Source: Sulfurimonas lithotrophica
GTDB taxonomy: Bacteria; Campylobacterota; Campylobacteria; Campylobacterales; Sulfurimonadaceae
Assembly (NCBI RefSeq): GCF_009258225.1
Contig: NZ_CP043617.1
Coordinates: forward strand, 124,001-188,000
Length of the DNA stretch: 64,000 bases
Direction: 5' to 3'
The position numbers and the translations under genes were made by a program. Below are positions 52,266 through 60,958 of this stretch, piece by piece. Positions within the stretch are counted from its first letter, which is position 1; the number at the start of each line of letters is the position of its first letter. A model generated the notes under the pieces. It was not told the DNA's origin and did no database searches. It saw only the letters and a program-made list of their open reading frames with translations.

Positions 52266-53397
52266 TACTATAGCTTTATTTATGCCATCAAAAACGTCAT
52301 TTTATGATGGTTTATTTAATTCTCTTAAAAAGGCATTTGAACACCATGGATATGAAGTTACAGGAGGATGTGGGTTTTTATCTGGAATAAAATTAGATTT
52401 ATTTATTAATAAATATAATCCCAAAGTATTTTTCGAAATGAATCGTTGCAAAAGTGAAATTAATAATTTTCCTAAAAATATTTTACATATATGTTGGTTA
52501 GTTGATTTGTTGGGAAGAAAACTTGAAAATATTACCGGTAGTGAAATAGTATATTTCTTTAGTACGGAATGGATGAAAGATTTTAAGCACTCAGAAAATT
52601 GTAAAATTGGATGGTTACCACCAGCTTCAGATCCAGAAGAATATTATCCAATTAAAGACCATAAAAAGATATTTAATAGTGTTTTTTTAGGACATATTCC
52701 AAACCCATGGAGTAATGATTTATTAAATAGAATTGTATGTGAAGATTCGAATAAAAAGATTATATTTTCTGATGTATTAAATCAATTTGAAAATATATGG
52801 GGAAGTCAAGATTCCATAGTAAATAATGATATTTATATTAATGAGGTAATTGATTGGTTAAGAAAAAATAATTTTGTAAGTATTGATATCACAGATAAAA
52901 CCCTAAGATATGATATAGGTTGTAGAATTATAAGAAAAGCAAGACGATTGTTTTTCTTGGATTGGTTGTTAGAGAATATTGATATTGAGCCTATGGGAAT
53001 TTTTGGCGGATCAAATTGGAAAAATTGGTCTAAATATAAAAATATGTATCAAAAAGAACTTTTAACTACTAAAGAAATGAATAATGTTTATAATAAAACT
53101 AAATTATTAATACATGAAGGAGTTGGATTCCATTTTAGAGTATTTGATGCAATGCTTGCAGGTACTCCCGTAATCATTAGAAAGTCAAAACAAGATAATG
53201 ATTTTGGTGGTATAGCAACCATGTTTGATGAGAATATAGAATATATATCAATAGATATAAACAAATTTCATAAGTTTCAGTTTGATGACGATATATTGAA
53301 TGATATTTCAGACCGAGCAAGAGAAAAAGTGTTATTAAATCACACTTGGTTTCATAGGCTCTCACAAGTTGTTAAGGATATTAATGATGTCATTTGA
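52255..53397 (+). CDS. CgeB-like glycosyltransferase (fourth)
   Basis: The 380-residue protein is a more typical CgeB-type transferase: IALFMPSKTSFYDGLFNSLKKAFEHHGYEVTGG (shown in part) opens the N-terminal Rossmann domain, and LLIHEGVGFHFRVFDAMLAGTPVIIRK lies in the C-terminal sugar-binding domain (near residues 283-309). It is not closely alike to paralogues A to C. It overlaps the next methyltransferase gene by 14 bp and lies in the same polycistronic run. The sugar donor and acceptor are unknown. Confidence 0.78.
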   Translation: MKNNTIALFMPSKTSFYDGLFNSLKKAFEHHGYEVTGGCGFLSGIKLDLFINKYNPKVFFEMNRCKSEINNFPKNILHICWLVDLLGRKLENITGSEIVYFFSTEWMKDFKHSENCKIGWLPPASDPEEYYPIKDHKKIFNSVFLGHIPNPWSNDLLNRIVCEDSNKKIIFSDVLNQFENIWGSQDSIVNNDIYINEVIDWLRKNNFVSIDITDKTLRYDIGCRIIRKARRLFFLDWLLENIDIEPMGIFGGSNWKNWSKYKNMYQKELLTTKEMNNVYNKTKLLIHEGVGFHFRVFDAMLAGTPVIIRKSKQDNDFGGIATMFDENIEYISIDINKFHKFQFDDDILNDISDRAREKVLLNHTWFHRLSQVVKDINDVI

Positions 53398-54412
53398 TAA
53401 AGATTTTTTTTCTGATAGTGTTCATAAATATATTGCATATAAAGATATTGATAAAACATTAGAAAAATATGAAAAACGTATATTAAATGAATTGAAACTA
53501 AGAGGTTATGGACCAGAGTTTTTAAAAGATAAAATAATAATTGATATTGGAACTGGTTTTCAGGCAATTATTGCTTGTTTAATGGGGGCAAAATTTATTT
53601 ACCATCTTGATATTAGTACTAAACAAGTGTCATGGATGAAAGACTATTGTACATTAAATAATATTGAAAATATAAAATCTATAGAATGTGATATTACAAA
53701 AAAAATAGATGTCGCAGAAAAGGTAGATATAGTATTTGTTTTTGGAATTTTGAATCATTTGGAAAAGCCAAGTAGATTTATGAATAATTTAATCCCTGTT
53801 TTAAATTTAAATAAGTCTCATATATTATTTAGAATCTATCGTTCAGGAAGCTGGAGTCGTTGGTTGGTTTCATATTTAAGAGAAATTTCTAATAAAATTG
53901 ACCATGATATAATTGAAAACAGATTTAAGATTATGTATCAAAATGATCAATATAATCAATATTATGGAGATCTTATGGATGATTTATATGCTCCTATATG
54001 GAAAGTTTTTCATCCTAGACAATTCGATATAAATAATATAACGAAAATGATTGATAAAGAAGATTGGGATTATAACTTTAGTAGTCGTGATGAAAATTTT
54101 AGGGTAGATATTAATGTAAATAAAAAAAATATACAACATTTAAGAAACTTTAAATTTCCAGATGTAGGTATAGAACAAAACAGGCTAAGCGTAGGAAATA
54201 ATAATGCAAAGCTTTTAAAGATTCATAATCTATTTGAAAAATGGAATTTAATGGATGAGCTACCTTTAGATAATGCAGATCGATTGTTAAAGATATATGA
54301 ACTTGTTAGAAAAAAATCTGTTAATGATATTGAAAGTAAATTCAATTTAGATAAAGAAGAAAGAATAGACCTATTATTAAATATTTTAGAGTCATTTGTA
54401 GAGGATATTTAA
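53384..54412 (+). CDS. Class I SAM-dependent methyltransferase
   Basis: The 342-residue protein has a motif I of IIIDIGTGFQAIIACLMGAKF (about residues 55-75), the acidic YHLDISTKQV loop, and DIVFVFGILNHLEKPSRFMNNLIP. The C-terminal 150 residues are not assigned and include a helical part. The start is the ATG at 53384 (ATGATG) preceded by TTAAGGA; upstream TTG starts are less likely. A carbamoyltransferase follows with a one-base overlap. O- or N-methylation of a sugar is plausible given the neighbours. Confidence 0.75.
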   Translation: MMSFDKDFFSDSVHKYIAYKDIDKTLEKYEKRILNELKLRGYGPEFLKDKIIIDIGTGFQAIIACLMGAKFIYHLDISTKQVSWMKDYCTLNNIENIKSIECDITKKIDVAEKVDIVFVFGILNHLEKPSRFMNNLIPVLNLNKSHILFRIYRSGSWSRWLVSYLREISNKIDHDIIENRFKIMYQNDQYNQYYGDLMDDLYAPIWKVFHPRQFDINNITKMIDKEDWDYNFSSRDENFRVDINVNKKNIQHLRNFKFPDVGIEQNRLSVGNNNAKLLKIHNLFEKWNLMDELPLDNADRLLKIYELVRKKSVNDIESKFNLDKEERIDLLLNILESFVEDI

Positions 54413-56097
54413 TGTATATTTTGGGAATAAGTTGTGGTGGTGAGAGCGGTGTTGCATTGTTTAAAGATAGTGAGCTTATTTGTGCATCAAATGAAGAGAG
54501 GTTTAGTAGAATAAAGTTAGATATGTCATTTCCAAAAAAAGCATTAGAATGGTGTCTTAACTATGCAAATATTGAATCAGATCAAGTTGACCTTATAACA
54601 TATGGTTTTTCAGCCGGCTGTGAAACATTGAGTCAAAAGCTTAATTGGCTTGATACTTTAATGTCAATTGATACGTCTAAAGATGATGCAAAAATTATTA
54701 AAGATAGGGTTATAACTGAAACAGAAATTGATGCGCAAAAATATAAAGAGTTTTTGCTTGAAGTAAAATCTTTTTTTAAGAGAGATATTTTAATAGAACG
54801 AATTAATCATCATATTTCGCATGTAGCAACAGCATATATCGCTTCTGGAATGGATAAAGCATTAGTAATAACTGCAGATGGAAGGGGCGATTATAGATCA
54901 GTTACTATATGTATTGCTACAAAAGATGGTTTTGAAGAGTTATACATTTCTCCTAGTTGGAATAGTTTAGGATATTTTTATGGTAGAATGACAAAGCTTT
55001 GTGGTTTTACAGCTAATAGGCATGAAGGAAAAGTGACTGGTTTAGCAGCATCTGGAGATTATAAAAAAGCATTAAGTTTTGTTAAAAAAATGATTTACGT
55101 CAAAAATGGAAAAGTTATATCCAATATAGGGGATTATTATAGACCATTTTTTAGTAATTATTCGCAAAAACTTTTAGATGAAGCTAGTAACTTCGATAAA
55201 AAGGATTTGGCTGCAGCTACTCAATATTATTTTGAAGAGATGATAGTAGAACTCATAAAATATTATGTTGATGAAACAAAGTTAACAAATATTGCTTTAG
55301 CAGGTGGTGTGTTTTCTAATATTAGTTTAAATCAAGCCATATATGAAATTAATAAAGATATTGATATCTTTGTATATCCAAATATGGGGGATGCAGGTAT
55401 ATGTGTAGGTAGTTGTTATGCATGGTTATGGGAGAAAAATAAAATTTTACCAAGCAGGATTGAATCAGTATATTTAGGTTATGAGATAAATTCTAAACTA
55501 CTGTATAATAAGTTGAAACAAACAGGTAGATATACAATTTTAAATCCAAATAATATCTATGATGAAATTGTACAGATGCTTATAGATGGAAAAACAATTG
55601 GTCTTGCAACATCAAATGCTGAATTTGGACCTAGGGCACTTGGTAATCGTTCTATTATTGCTTCTCCAAAAGATTTGAATGTAATAAAAAAAATAAATAA
55701 TCAATTAGGAAGAGATATATTTATGCCACTTGCTCCAATTATTCCTGTTGAATTAGCAGATAAGTTTATTTTATTAAAAAATGAAAAAAGTATTAATAAA
55801 GGTTATTTTATGACTATGACGTATGACTCAAAACCAATACTAAAAGATGTAGCTGAAGCTATAGTTCATTTGGATGGTACAGTTCGCCCACAATTTGTTA
55901 CTAAAGAAAAAAATGAATTTTTACACGGGTTATTAATGTATTGGTATGATAAAACAGGATCACCAGCTTTAATAAATACTTCATTTAATGCTCATGAAGA
56001 GCCAATTGTAAATGATGAAAAAGATGTAATTAATGCTTTGAATAATAATGTAGTTGATGCTTTGTTATTTCCACCATATATAGCTATTAATAGTTAG
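54412..56097 (+). CDS. O-carbamoyltransferase of the NodU/CmcH family
   Basis: The 561-residue protein carries the family start ILGISCGGESGVALFKDSELICASNEERFSR (shown in part; residues 3-33), the metal-binding INHHISHVATAY motif (about 133-144), a TADGRGD element, and the C-terminal YrdC-like domain with FGPRALGNRSI (near 405). It uses carbamoyl phosphate and ATP to carbamoylate sugar or antibiotic hydroxyls, as NodU does for Nod factors and CmcH for cephamycin. Here it probably decorates a glycan or metabolite from the same cluster. It overlaps the methyltransferase by one base. Confidence 0.87.
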   Translation: MYILGISCGGESGVALFKDSELICASNEERFSRIKLDMSFPKKALEWCLNYANIESDQVDLITYGFSAGCETLSQKLNWLDTLMSIDTSKDDAKIIKDRVITETEIDAQKYKEFLLEVKSFFKRDILIERINHHISHVATAYIASGMDKALVITADGRGDYRSVTICIATKDGFEELYISPSWNSLGYFYGRMTKLCGFTANRHEGKVTGLAASGDYKKALSFVKKMIYVKNGKVISNIGDYYRPFFSNYSQKLLDEASNFDKKDLAAATQYYFEEMIVELIKYYVDETKLTNIALAGGVFSNISLNQAIYEINKDIDIFVYPNMGDAGICVGSCYAWLWEKNKILPSRIESVYLGYEINSKLLYNKLKQTGRYTILNPNNIYDEIVQMLIDGKTIGLATSNAEFGPRALGNRSIIASPKDLNVIKKINNQLGRDIFMPLAPIIPVELADKFILLKNEKSINKGYFMTMTYDSKPILKDVAEAIVHLDGTVRPQFVTKEKNEFLHGLLMYWYDKTGSPALINTSFNAHEEPIVNDEKDVINALNNNVVDALLFPPYIAINS

Positions 56098-56106
56098 GTG
56101 TATGAG

Positions 56107-57210
56107 ATGTCATATAGTTCATTAATAAAGAATATACAAGTTCCAAATAAGCCATGTATACACCCTTGGTTTTATTTATGGATTAATGCAGCTGGTGATG
56201 CTACTATATGCCCGCAAAATAATATTCGTTTAGGTTCCTTAAATGATAGTTCATTAGAAGATATTTGGAATAATAAAAAGGTGCAAGATATTAGGAGTAA
56301 TTTTTTAAAAGGTCAGTATGAAAAGGCAGGTTGTGAACGAGAATGCCCTTACTTAAGAGGAGAATATAAACATGCTACTAAAAATATTCCTGTTGAAGAG
56401 TTGATATTTCCAGATATAAATATTGAAAATTTAAAAACAAATACTAAGCCTTATGTAAATATTTTAAAAGCAATTGATAGTTATAACTTGGGTTTACCAG
56501 AGACAACAAATAAACCTGTTGTTCTAGACTGTCAAAATATACTCACATGTAATGCAAGTTGTATTATGTGTGGACAACCACATTCTAGTAAATTGAAACA
56601 CTCTATAATTGTAAAAGATAAGATAGCTGAGTCTAGTAAATATCTGTGTGCTTTAAGATGGCAAGGAGGAGAAGTTTTTTTAGATCCTGAGTTTATTTCA
56701 AACATTTCACGAATATCAGAGATAGGTAATGATGATTTATTACAGATTATAATAACCAATGGATCGCTTTTGAATTTAGAAAATATTCACAATATAATTA
56801 ATCACACAGGGAAGGTAAAGTTTATAGTCTCTATGGATGGTGCAACAAAAAAAACTGTTGATAAAATAAGATATAAATTAAAGTATGAAAAAATACTAGA
56901 AAGCTTAAGGATTTTATCAGAAAAACAACAAGAAATCGGTATGTCAGATTTGGTGTTGTGGAACTACACGGTGATGAAGTCAAATATCGCTGAAGTAAGT
57001 AGTGCAATTAGATTAGCAAATAGCATAAAAATTAATATCAATATTGCTGCAATTCAAGGTAGCTATCCAGATGAAAATTTTTTTGAATTTGATTTAATAA
57101 ATAAAGCAGAATGGTTGAACTATATAGATGAATGGAAGCAAATAATTGATAATCTACAGATAAAAGTAAGTGGAGTAGATGGTTTAATAGAAAGATATTC
57201 TCTTTCATAA
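56107..57210 (+). CDS. Radical SAM protein with N-terminal SPASM/twitch-like domain
   Basis: The 367-residue protein has four Cys in a SPASM/twitch-like pattern at the N-terminus (Cys17, Cys35, Cys76, Cys80, with IRLGSLNDSSLEDIWNN between), and only then the radical SAM C-x3-C-x2-C motif (Cys148-Cys152-Cys155, CNASCIMC) with GGEVFLDPEF and SMDGATKKTVDKIR. In most SPASM enzymes the auxiliary domain is C-terminal. The order is reversed here, as in a known minority class. The chemistry is unknown; it could be an epimerisation, dehydrogenation or cross-link. A GTG at 56098 is an alternative start. Confidence 0.8.
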   Translation: MSYSSLIKNIQVPNKPCIHPWFYLWINAAGDATICPQNNIRLGSLNDSSLEDIWNNKKVQDIRSNFLKGQYEKAGCERECPYLRGEYKHATKNIPVEELIFPDINIENLKTNTKPYVNILKAIDSYNLGLPETTNKPVVLDCQNILTCNASCIMCGQPHSSKLKHSIIVKDKIAESSKYLCALRWQGGEVFLDPEFISNISRISEIGNDDLLQIIITNGSLLNLENIHNIINHTGKVKFIVSMDGATKKTVDKIRYKLKYEKILESLRILSEKQQEIGMSDLVLWNYTVMKSNIAEVSSAIRLANSIKININIAAIQGSYPDENFFEFDLINKAEWLNYIDEWKQIIDNLQIKVSGVDGLIERYSLS

Positions 57211-57248
57211 ATAGCAAAATTATTTATGACTATGATAAAAGGTATTTA

Positions 57249-58823
57249 ATGAATATTTTACTAATGACTGGAATAGCGAATGATCCAAAAGATACTGATT
57301 TGGCAGATCATATGCCAATCGGTTTAGGATACATAGCGGCAAATATTAAAAAGTTGACAGATTATAATATAGATATAATTGATGTAGAACATAAAGGTTA
57401 TTCAATAAATGATTTAATTGAAATAATTAGAAATAGTTCTATAGATATTATCGGAATAAGTGCTTTTATTTCAAATTATTTATTTTGTATAGAATTCACT
57501 AAAAAAATAAAAGATTGTTTTCCAAATATCAAAATTGTAATTGGTGGGCCTTTACCAACTAGTACACCAGAGCTAGTATTAGATAATTGTCAAGTAGATG
57601 TTATTGTTAAAGGTGCTGGTGAAATGGCATTTATTGATATTGTAAATAATATTAAGTTGGATTCATATTATTATAATTCCAATAATAACGTAGTTATTGG
57701 ATATTTTCCAGAAAATATGGATGATCTTCCATCTCCTGATTGGGAATTGATGGACTATAAATCTTATCACTATTTACCACCATGGTCTGATTTTCCTATT
57801 TTATCTAGTAGAGGATGCCCATACAAATGTAATTATTGCTATAAAATAAACGGAGATGTATTTAAAGAAAGATCTATAGATAATTTATTTGAAGAATTAT
57901 TATTTGTAATCAATAAACTTGAGCGTAAAACCTTTATGATGCAAGATGATTTATTTTTTGTAAAACCTAAAAGAGTTATTAATTTTTGTAATAAAATAAT
58001 AGAAAACAAATTAGATATTAAGTGGTCTGCAATTAGTAGAATAGATTTGCTAAACGAAGAAGTTGCTAAGTTACTATCCAAAGCAGGCTGTAAATCTGTT
58101 GGAATAGGTATTGAATCAGGCAGTAAAGATATGCTAAAAGCAATGAATAAAAAATTATCCCTGGAGAAAACGGCAAAAAATCTTGCAATATTGAGAAAGT
58201 ATAATATAAAAGCAATGCCTTATGTTATTATTGGTTATCCAGGAGAAACGTTAGAAACATTAAAAGAAACAGAAAGGTTTTTAATAGATAATAAAATTTA
58301 CTCAGGTATGACATATGCATTTCCATTTCCTGCTACTGAATTATGGAATATTGCTAAAGAAAGAAATATGTTACCGGATTTAAAAGATTATGCTGGCAGA
58401 AAGAGTTTTGATGTTTCAAAATTCCAATGGAATTTTACATCGATAGAAAGTAATATTTTACATAAATATGTAGAATCAATGAAAAATCGTGTTTTATCAG
58501 CATTTATTGATAATTATTTGAATGATAATAATCATAAATTAGATAAAGCTGATAATATTTTTATTTATGGTGTTGGTTTTCTCGGAAGAGGATTATATGA
58601 TAAATTGAAAAATAGTAAGTTTTCAGATAAGGTAGAAGCATTTATAGATGATGATCCATCACGTAATAATAAAGATTGTATGGGGCTTAGAGTATATAGT
58701 TTAAAAGAAGCAAATATTAAATCAAACGACTTATGTATTATAGCAAATAGCTATTTTCCAGAAATTATGGAAGAAAAAGTTAAAAACATAAATAACAATA
58801 TAAGTACAATTACTTTAGCTTAG
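57249..58823 (+). CDS. B12-binding-type radical SAM protein with C-terminal Rossmann-like module
   Basis: The 524-residue protein has a B12-binding-like domain (about 1-150, with IDVEHKG at 44-50, SAFIS near 71 and IGGPLP), a radical SAM core with C-x3-C-x2-C at Cys190-Cys194-Cys197 (GCPYKCNYC), and a C-terminal nucleotide-binding-like module starting NIFIYGVGFLGRGLYDKL (near 447). Cobalamin-dependent radical SAM enzymes often methylate unactivated carbon, but BchE-like members also do other chemistry. The C-terminal module seems to be a fusion. The gene converges with the epimerase, and the last 14 bp overlap. Confidence 0.82.
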   Translation: MNILLMTGIANDPKDTDLADHMPIGLGYIAANIKKLTDYNIDIIDVEHKGYSINDLIEIIRNSSIDIIGISAFISNYLFCIEFTKKIKDCFPNIKIVIGGPLPTSTPELVLDNCQVDVIVKGAGEMAFIDIVNNIKLDSYYYNSNNNVVIGYFPENMDDLPSPDWELMDYKSYHYLPPWSDFPILSSRGCPYKCNYCYKINGDVFKERSIDNLFEELLFVINKLERKTFMMQDDLFFVKPKRVINFCNKIIENKLDIKWSAISRIDLLNEEVAKLLSKAGCKSVGIGIESGSKDMLKAMNKKLSLEKTAKNLAILRKYNIKAMPYVIIGYPGETLETLKETERFLIDNKIYSGMTYAFPFPATELWNIAKERNMLPDLKDYAGRKSFDVSKFQWNFTSIESNILHKYVESMKNRVLSAFIDNYLNDNNHKLDKADNIFIYGVGFLGRGLYDKLKNSKFSDKVEAFIDDDPSRNNKDCMGLRVYSLKEANIKSNDLCIIANSYFPEIMEEKVKNINNNISTITLA

Positions 58824-59721
58824 ACTTTTTTAAATTTATAATGTTCAGTTTGTTCATATTTTCTAATACTTTCATATGGTTTGGTTTTATCTTATTTTTA
58901 ACACTGTAGTTAATAGTCATTCCATCTTTTGTTAATATTTTTGATTGGCTATAAGGATTTAATTCAAGGCTTATATATGCAAGTTCTAATAAAGTTATAT
59001 AATAATTATCATCCCATAGTTGTATAATCTCAAAGTTGTTTATTTCTATGTCATCTTCTATTTTCTTTACATATTTAAATATTGTGGAAGATATTTCAGT
59101 AACCTCAGTTAAAAACAGTTTTATATTTGTATTGTTGACTTCAATAATATCATTTTGTATAGCTTTATTAAGAAATATTTGTATAACTTTTGATTTATGG
59201 TCACCAATACCAAATATATCAGATAACCTCAAAATTTTCAATGGGATATTCCAATATTCGCTATATGATTCAATTATTAATTCTGATGTAAGTTTAAGGG
59301 TTGAGTAGATTTTTTGTTTACCAAATAATGATTCTTTATTGTCTAAAAGAATATCTACTTCTCTTGTACTTGTAAGCATCATCCATGTAGGTGGAGTAGT
59401 CTGATTTAAGAGTTCAAGTAGCTTAACAAGAGCACTTACAGTGTTTTGTGATGACTCAATTGGATATGTAGCAGCTATTCCATTTCTTGAAACACCTCCT
59501 GTATATATAACTCCATATGAATTTAATTTGTTTAAAAATGAAATATCATTAATAGATAGATCAAATATATTTTTTTGCACAAAATGAGTGTATTTAACAT
59601 TATTAGTAGGCTGGATATCCAAACCAATAATGTTATAATTATGCTCTATTAGTAATCTAACTAGGTTTTTCCCTAAAAAGCCTTCAGAGCCTACGAGGAG
59701 TATTGTTTCAACTTTTTTCAT
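58810..59721 (-). CDS. NAD-dependent epimerase/dehydratase (extended SDR)
   Basis: The 303-residue protein is an SDR with the NAD loop LVGSEGFLGKNL (residues 9-20) and a catalytic Tyr139-x3-Lys143 (IYSTLKLT). The Ser-containing TSTREVD region lies nearby. It probably acts on a nucleotide sugar and is paired with the DegT aminotransferase, whose stop overlaps its start by 14 bp. A route to an amino deoxysugar is a reasonable inference. The stop overlaps the convergent B12 radical SAM gene. Confidence 0.8.
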   Translation of the reverse strand: MKKVETILLVGSEGFLGKNLVRLLIEHNYNIIGLDIQPTNNVKYTHFVQKNIFDLSINDISFLNKLNSYGVIYTGGVSRNGIAATYPIESSQNTVSALVKLLELLNQTTPPTWMMLTSTREVDILLDNKESLFGKQKIYSTLKLTSELIIESYSEYWNIPLKILRLSDIFGIGDHKSKVIQIFLNKAIQNDIIEVNNTNIKLFLTEVTEISSTIFKYVKKIEDDIEINNFEIIQLWDDNYYITLLELAYISLELNPYSQSKILTKDGMTINYSVKNKIKPNHMKVLENMNKLNIINLKKSKLK

Positions 59722-60820
59722 AGAACTCTATAATCTTTTCTATTACAAAATCTATTTGTTCTATAGTCAAAAATGGATGAATAGGTAATGACAAAATATT
59801 TTTTGAATATTCTTCTGTTTTGTTAAGAGTAAAATGATCTAAGTCTAAACGTTTTTGTTTATGATTAGGTGTATTCCAGTGAACAGCTACTTCTATACTT
59901 TTATCAAGAAGATACTTTTGCAACTCATCTCTTTTTTCTGCTTGTATAACAAAGCTAGAAAATATATCACGTCTATTCTGTGTATCAAATGATGGTAGTT
60001 TTATTTCTGTAATTTTCGATAATTTATTTATATAAGTTTTTGCTACATTTATTCTTTTATTTAATTCATTTTCAAGTACATCTAGTCTATATAATAAAAA
60101 TGCTGCTTGAAGATTATCAAGCCTACTATTATAACCATATAATACTAAGTCTGATTTTGTTTTTTGACCATGATTCCTCAGTAAAAGTAGTTTATTATAA
60201 ATGTATTCATCATTTGTTGTAATTAAACCTCCATCACCCATACAGCCAAATACTTTCATTGGATGAAAACTAAAAGCCCCACATATACCAAAGTTACCAG
60301 CAAATTTATTTTTATAAGATGCACCAAAAGATTGTGCAGCATCTTCAATAAGCAATAAATTATGTTCATTAATTATATTTAAAATTTCATCCATGTCACA
60401 TACTCTTCCATTCATATGTACAATCACGATTGCTTTTGTTTTGTCTGTAATTGCTTGTTTAATTAATGAAGGATTTATATTCCCATCATCTTGAATATCA
60501 ACTAAAACAGGAGAAGCACCAGTATGTACAATTGTAGATATTGTTGCAATAAATGTATGAGAAACAGTGATAACTTCGTCACCTTTTTTTATCCCATTTG
60601 CTATTAAACTTAAAAATAGTGCATCAGTACCACTGTTTACACCAACAGCATATTTTACATTGAGAAATTCAGAGATTTTTTTCTCTAATTTAGAAACTTC
60701 TTCTCGTAAAATAAACTGACCTGATTTAGCTGTATTATGAAAAATTTCTTTTAAATCATCTTCATAAAATTTGTATTGTTTAGGTAAATCAATATATGGA
60801 ACTTTAAATTTATTAATCAT
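59708..60820 (-). CDS. DegT/DnrJ/EryC1/StrS-family sugar aminotransferase
   Basis: The 370-residue PLP enzyme has GVNSGTDALFLSL (about 60-72), the SHTFIATISTIVHTGASPVLVDI loop, Asp160 in LLIEDAAQSFGASY, and a probable PLP lysine, Lys189, in AFSFHPMKVFGCMGDGG. It transfers an amino group to a keto sugar made by an SDR. With the neighbouring epimerase it forms a two-gene minus-strand unit. The gene diverges from the radical SAM/SPASM gene at 60959. This unit marks the right end of the AT-rich island. Confidence 0.88.
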   Translation of the reverse strand: MINKFKVPYIDLPKQYKFYEDDLKEIFHNTAKSGQFILREEVSKLEKKISEFLNVKYAVGVNSGTDALFLSLIANGIKKGDEVITVSHTFIATISTIVHTGASPVLVDIQDDGNINPSLIKQAITDKTKAIVIVHMNGRVCDMDEILNIINEHNLLLIEDAAQSFGASYKNKFAGNFGICGAFSFHPMKVFGCMGDGGLITTNDEYIYNKLLLLRNHGQKTKSDLVLYGYNSRLDNLQAAFLLYRLDVLENELNKRINVAKTYINKLSKITEIKLPSFDTQNRRDIFSSFVIQAEKRDELQKYLLDKSIEVAVHWNTPNHKQKRLDLDHFTLNKTEEYSKNILSLPIHPFLTIEQIDFVIEKIIEFYEKS

Positions 60821-60958
60821 TTCTTGAATGCCCTTTTAAATATTTCCTTATAATATCGAATTTAAGCTAGGAAACTAATGAAGTTAGATATATTTATGCC
60901 AATAATAGAAGCATAAGTGTATAAAATAAATATTTATACATTTGTAAATTAGGTTGTA
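60821..60958. promoter_or_regulatory. Divergent promoter region between the DegT and radical SAM/SPASM genes
   Basis: The 138-bp gap contains TATAAT-type boxes on both strands and an inverted repeat TGTATAAA-ATAAATA-TTTATACA near 60918-60940. It sits at the right boundary where base composition changes, so it may be the edge of an acquired segment. No tRNA or attachment-like repeat is visible. Confidence 0.45.

Noticed and set aside
46671-60820. Poly-G or poly-C phase-variation tracts like those in Campylobacter glycan genes
   Set aside because: I saw no long G or C run in the island. Variation here, if any, would come from the large repeats.
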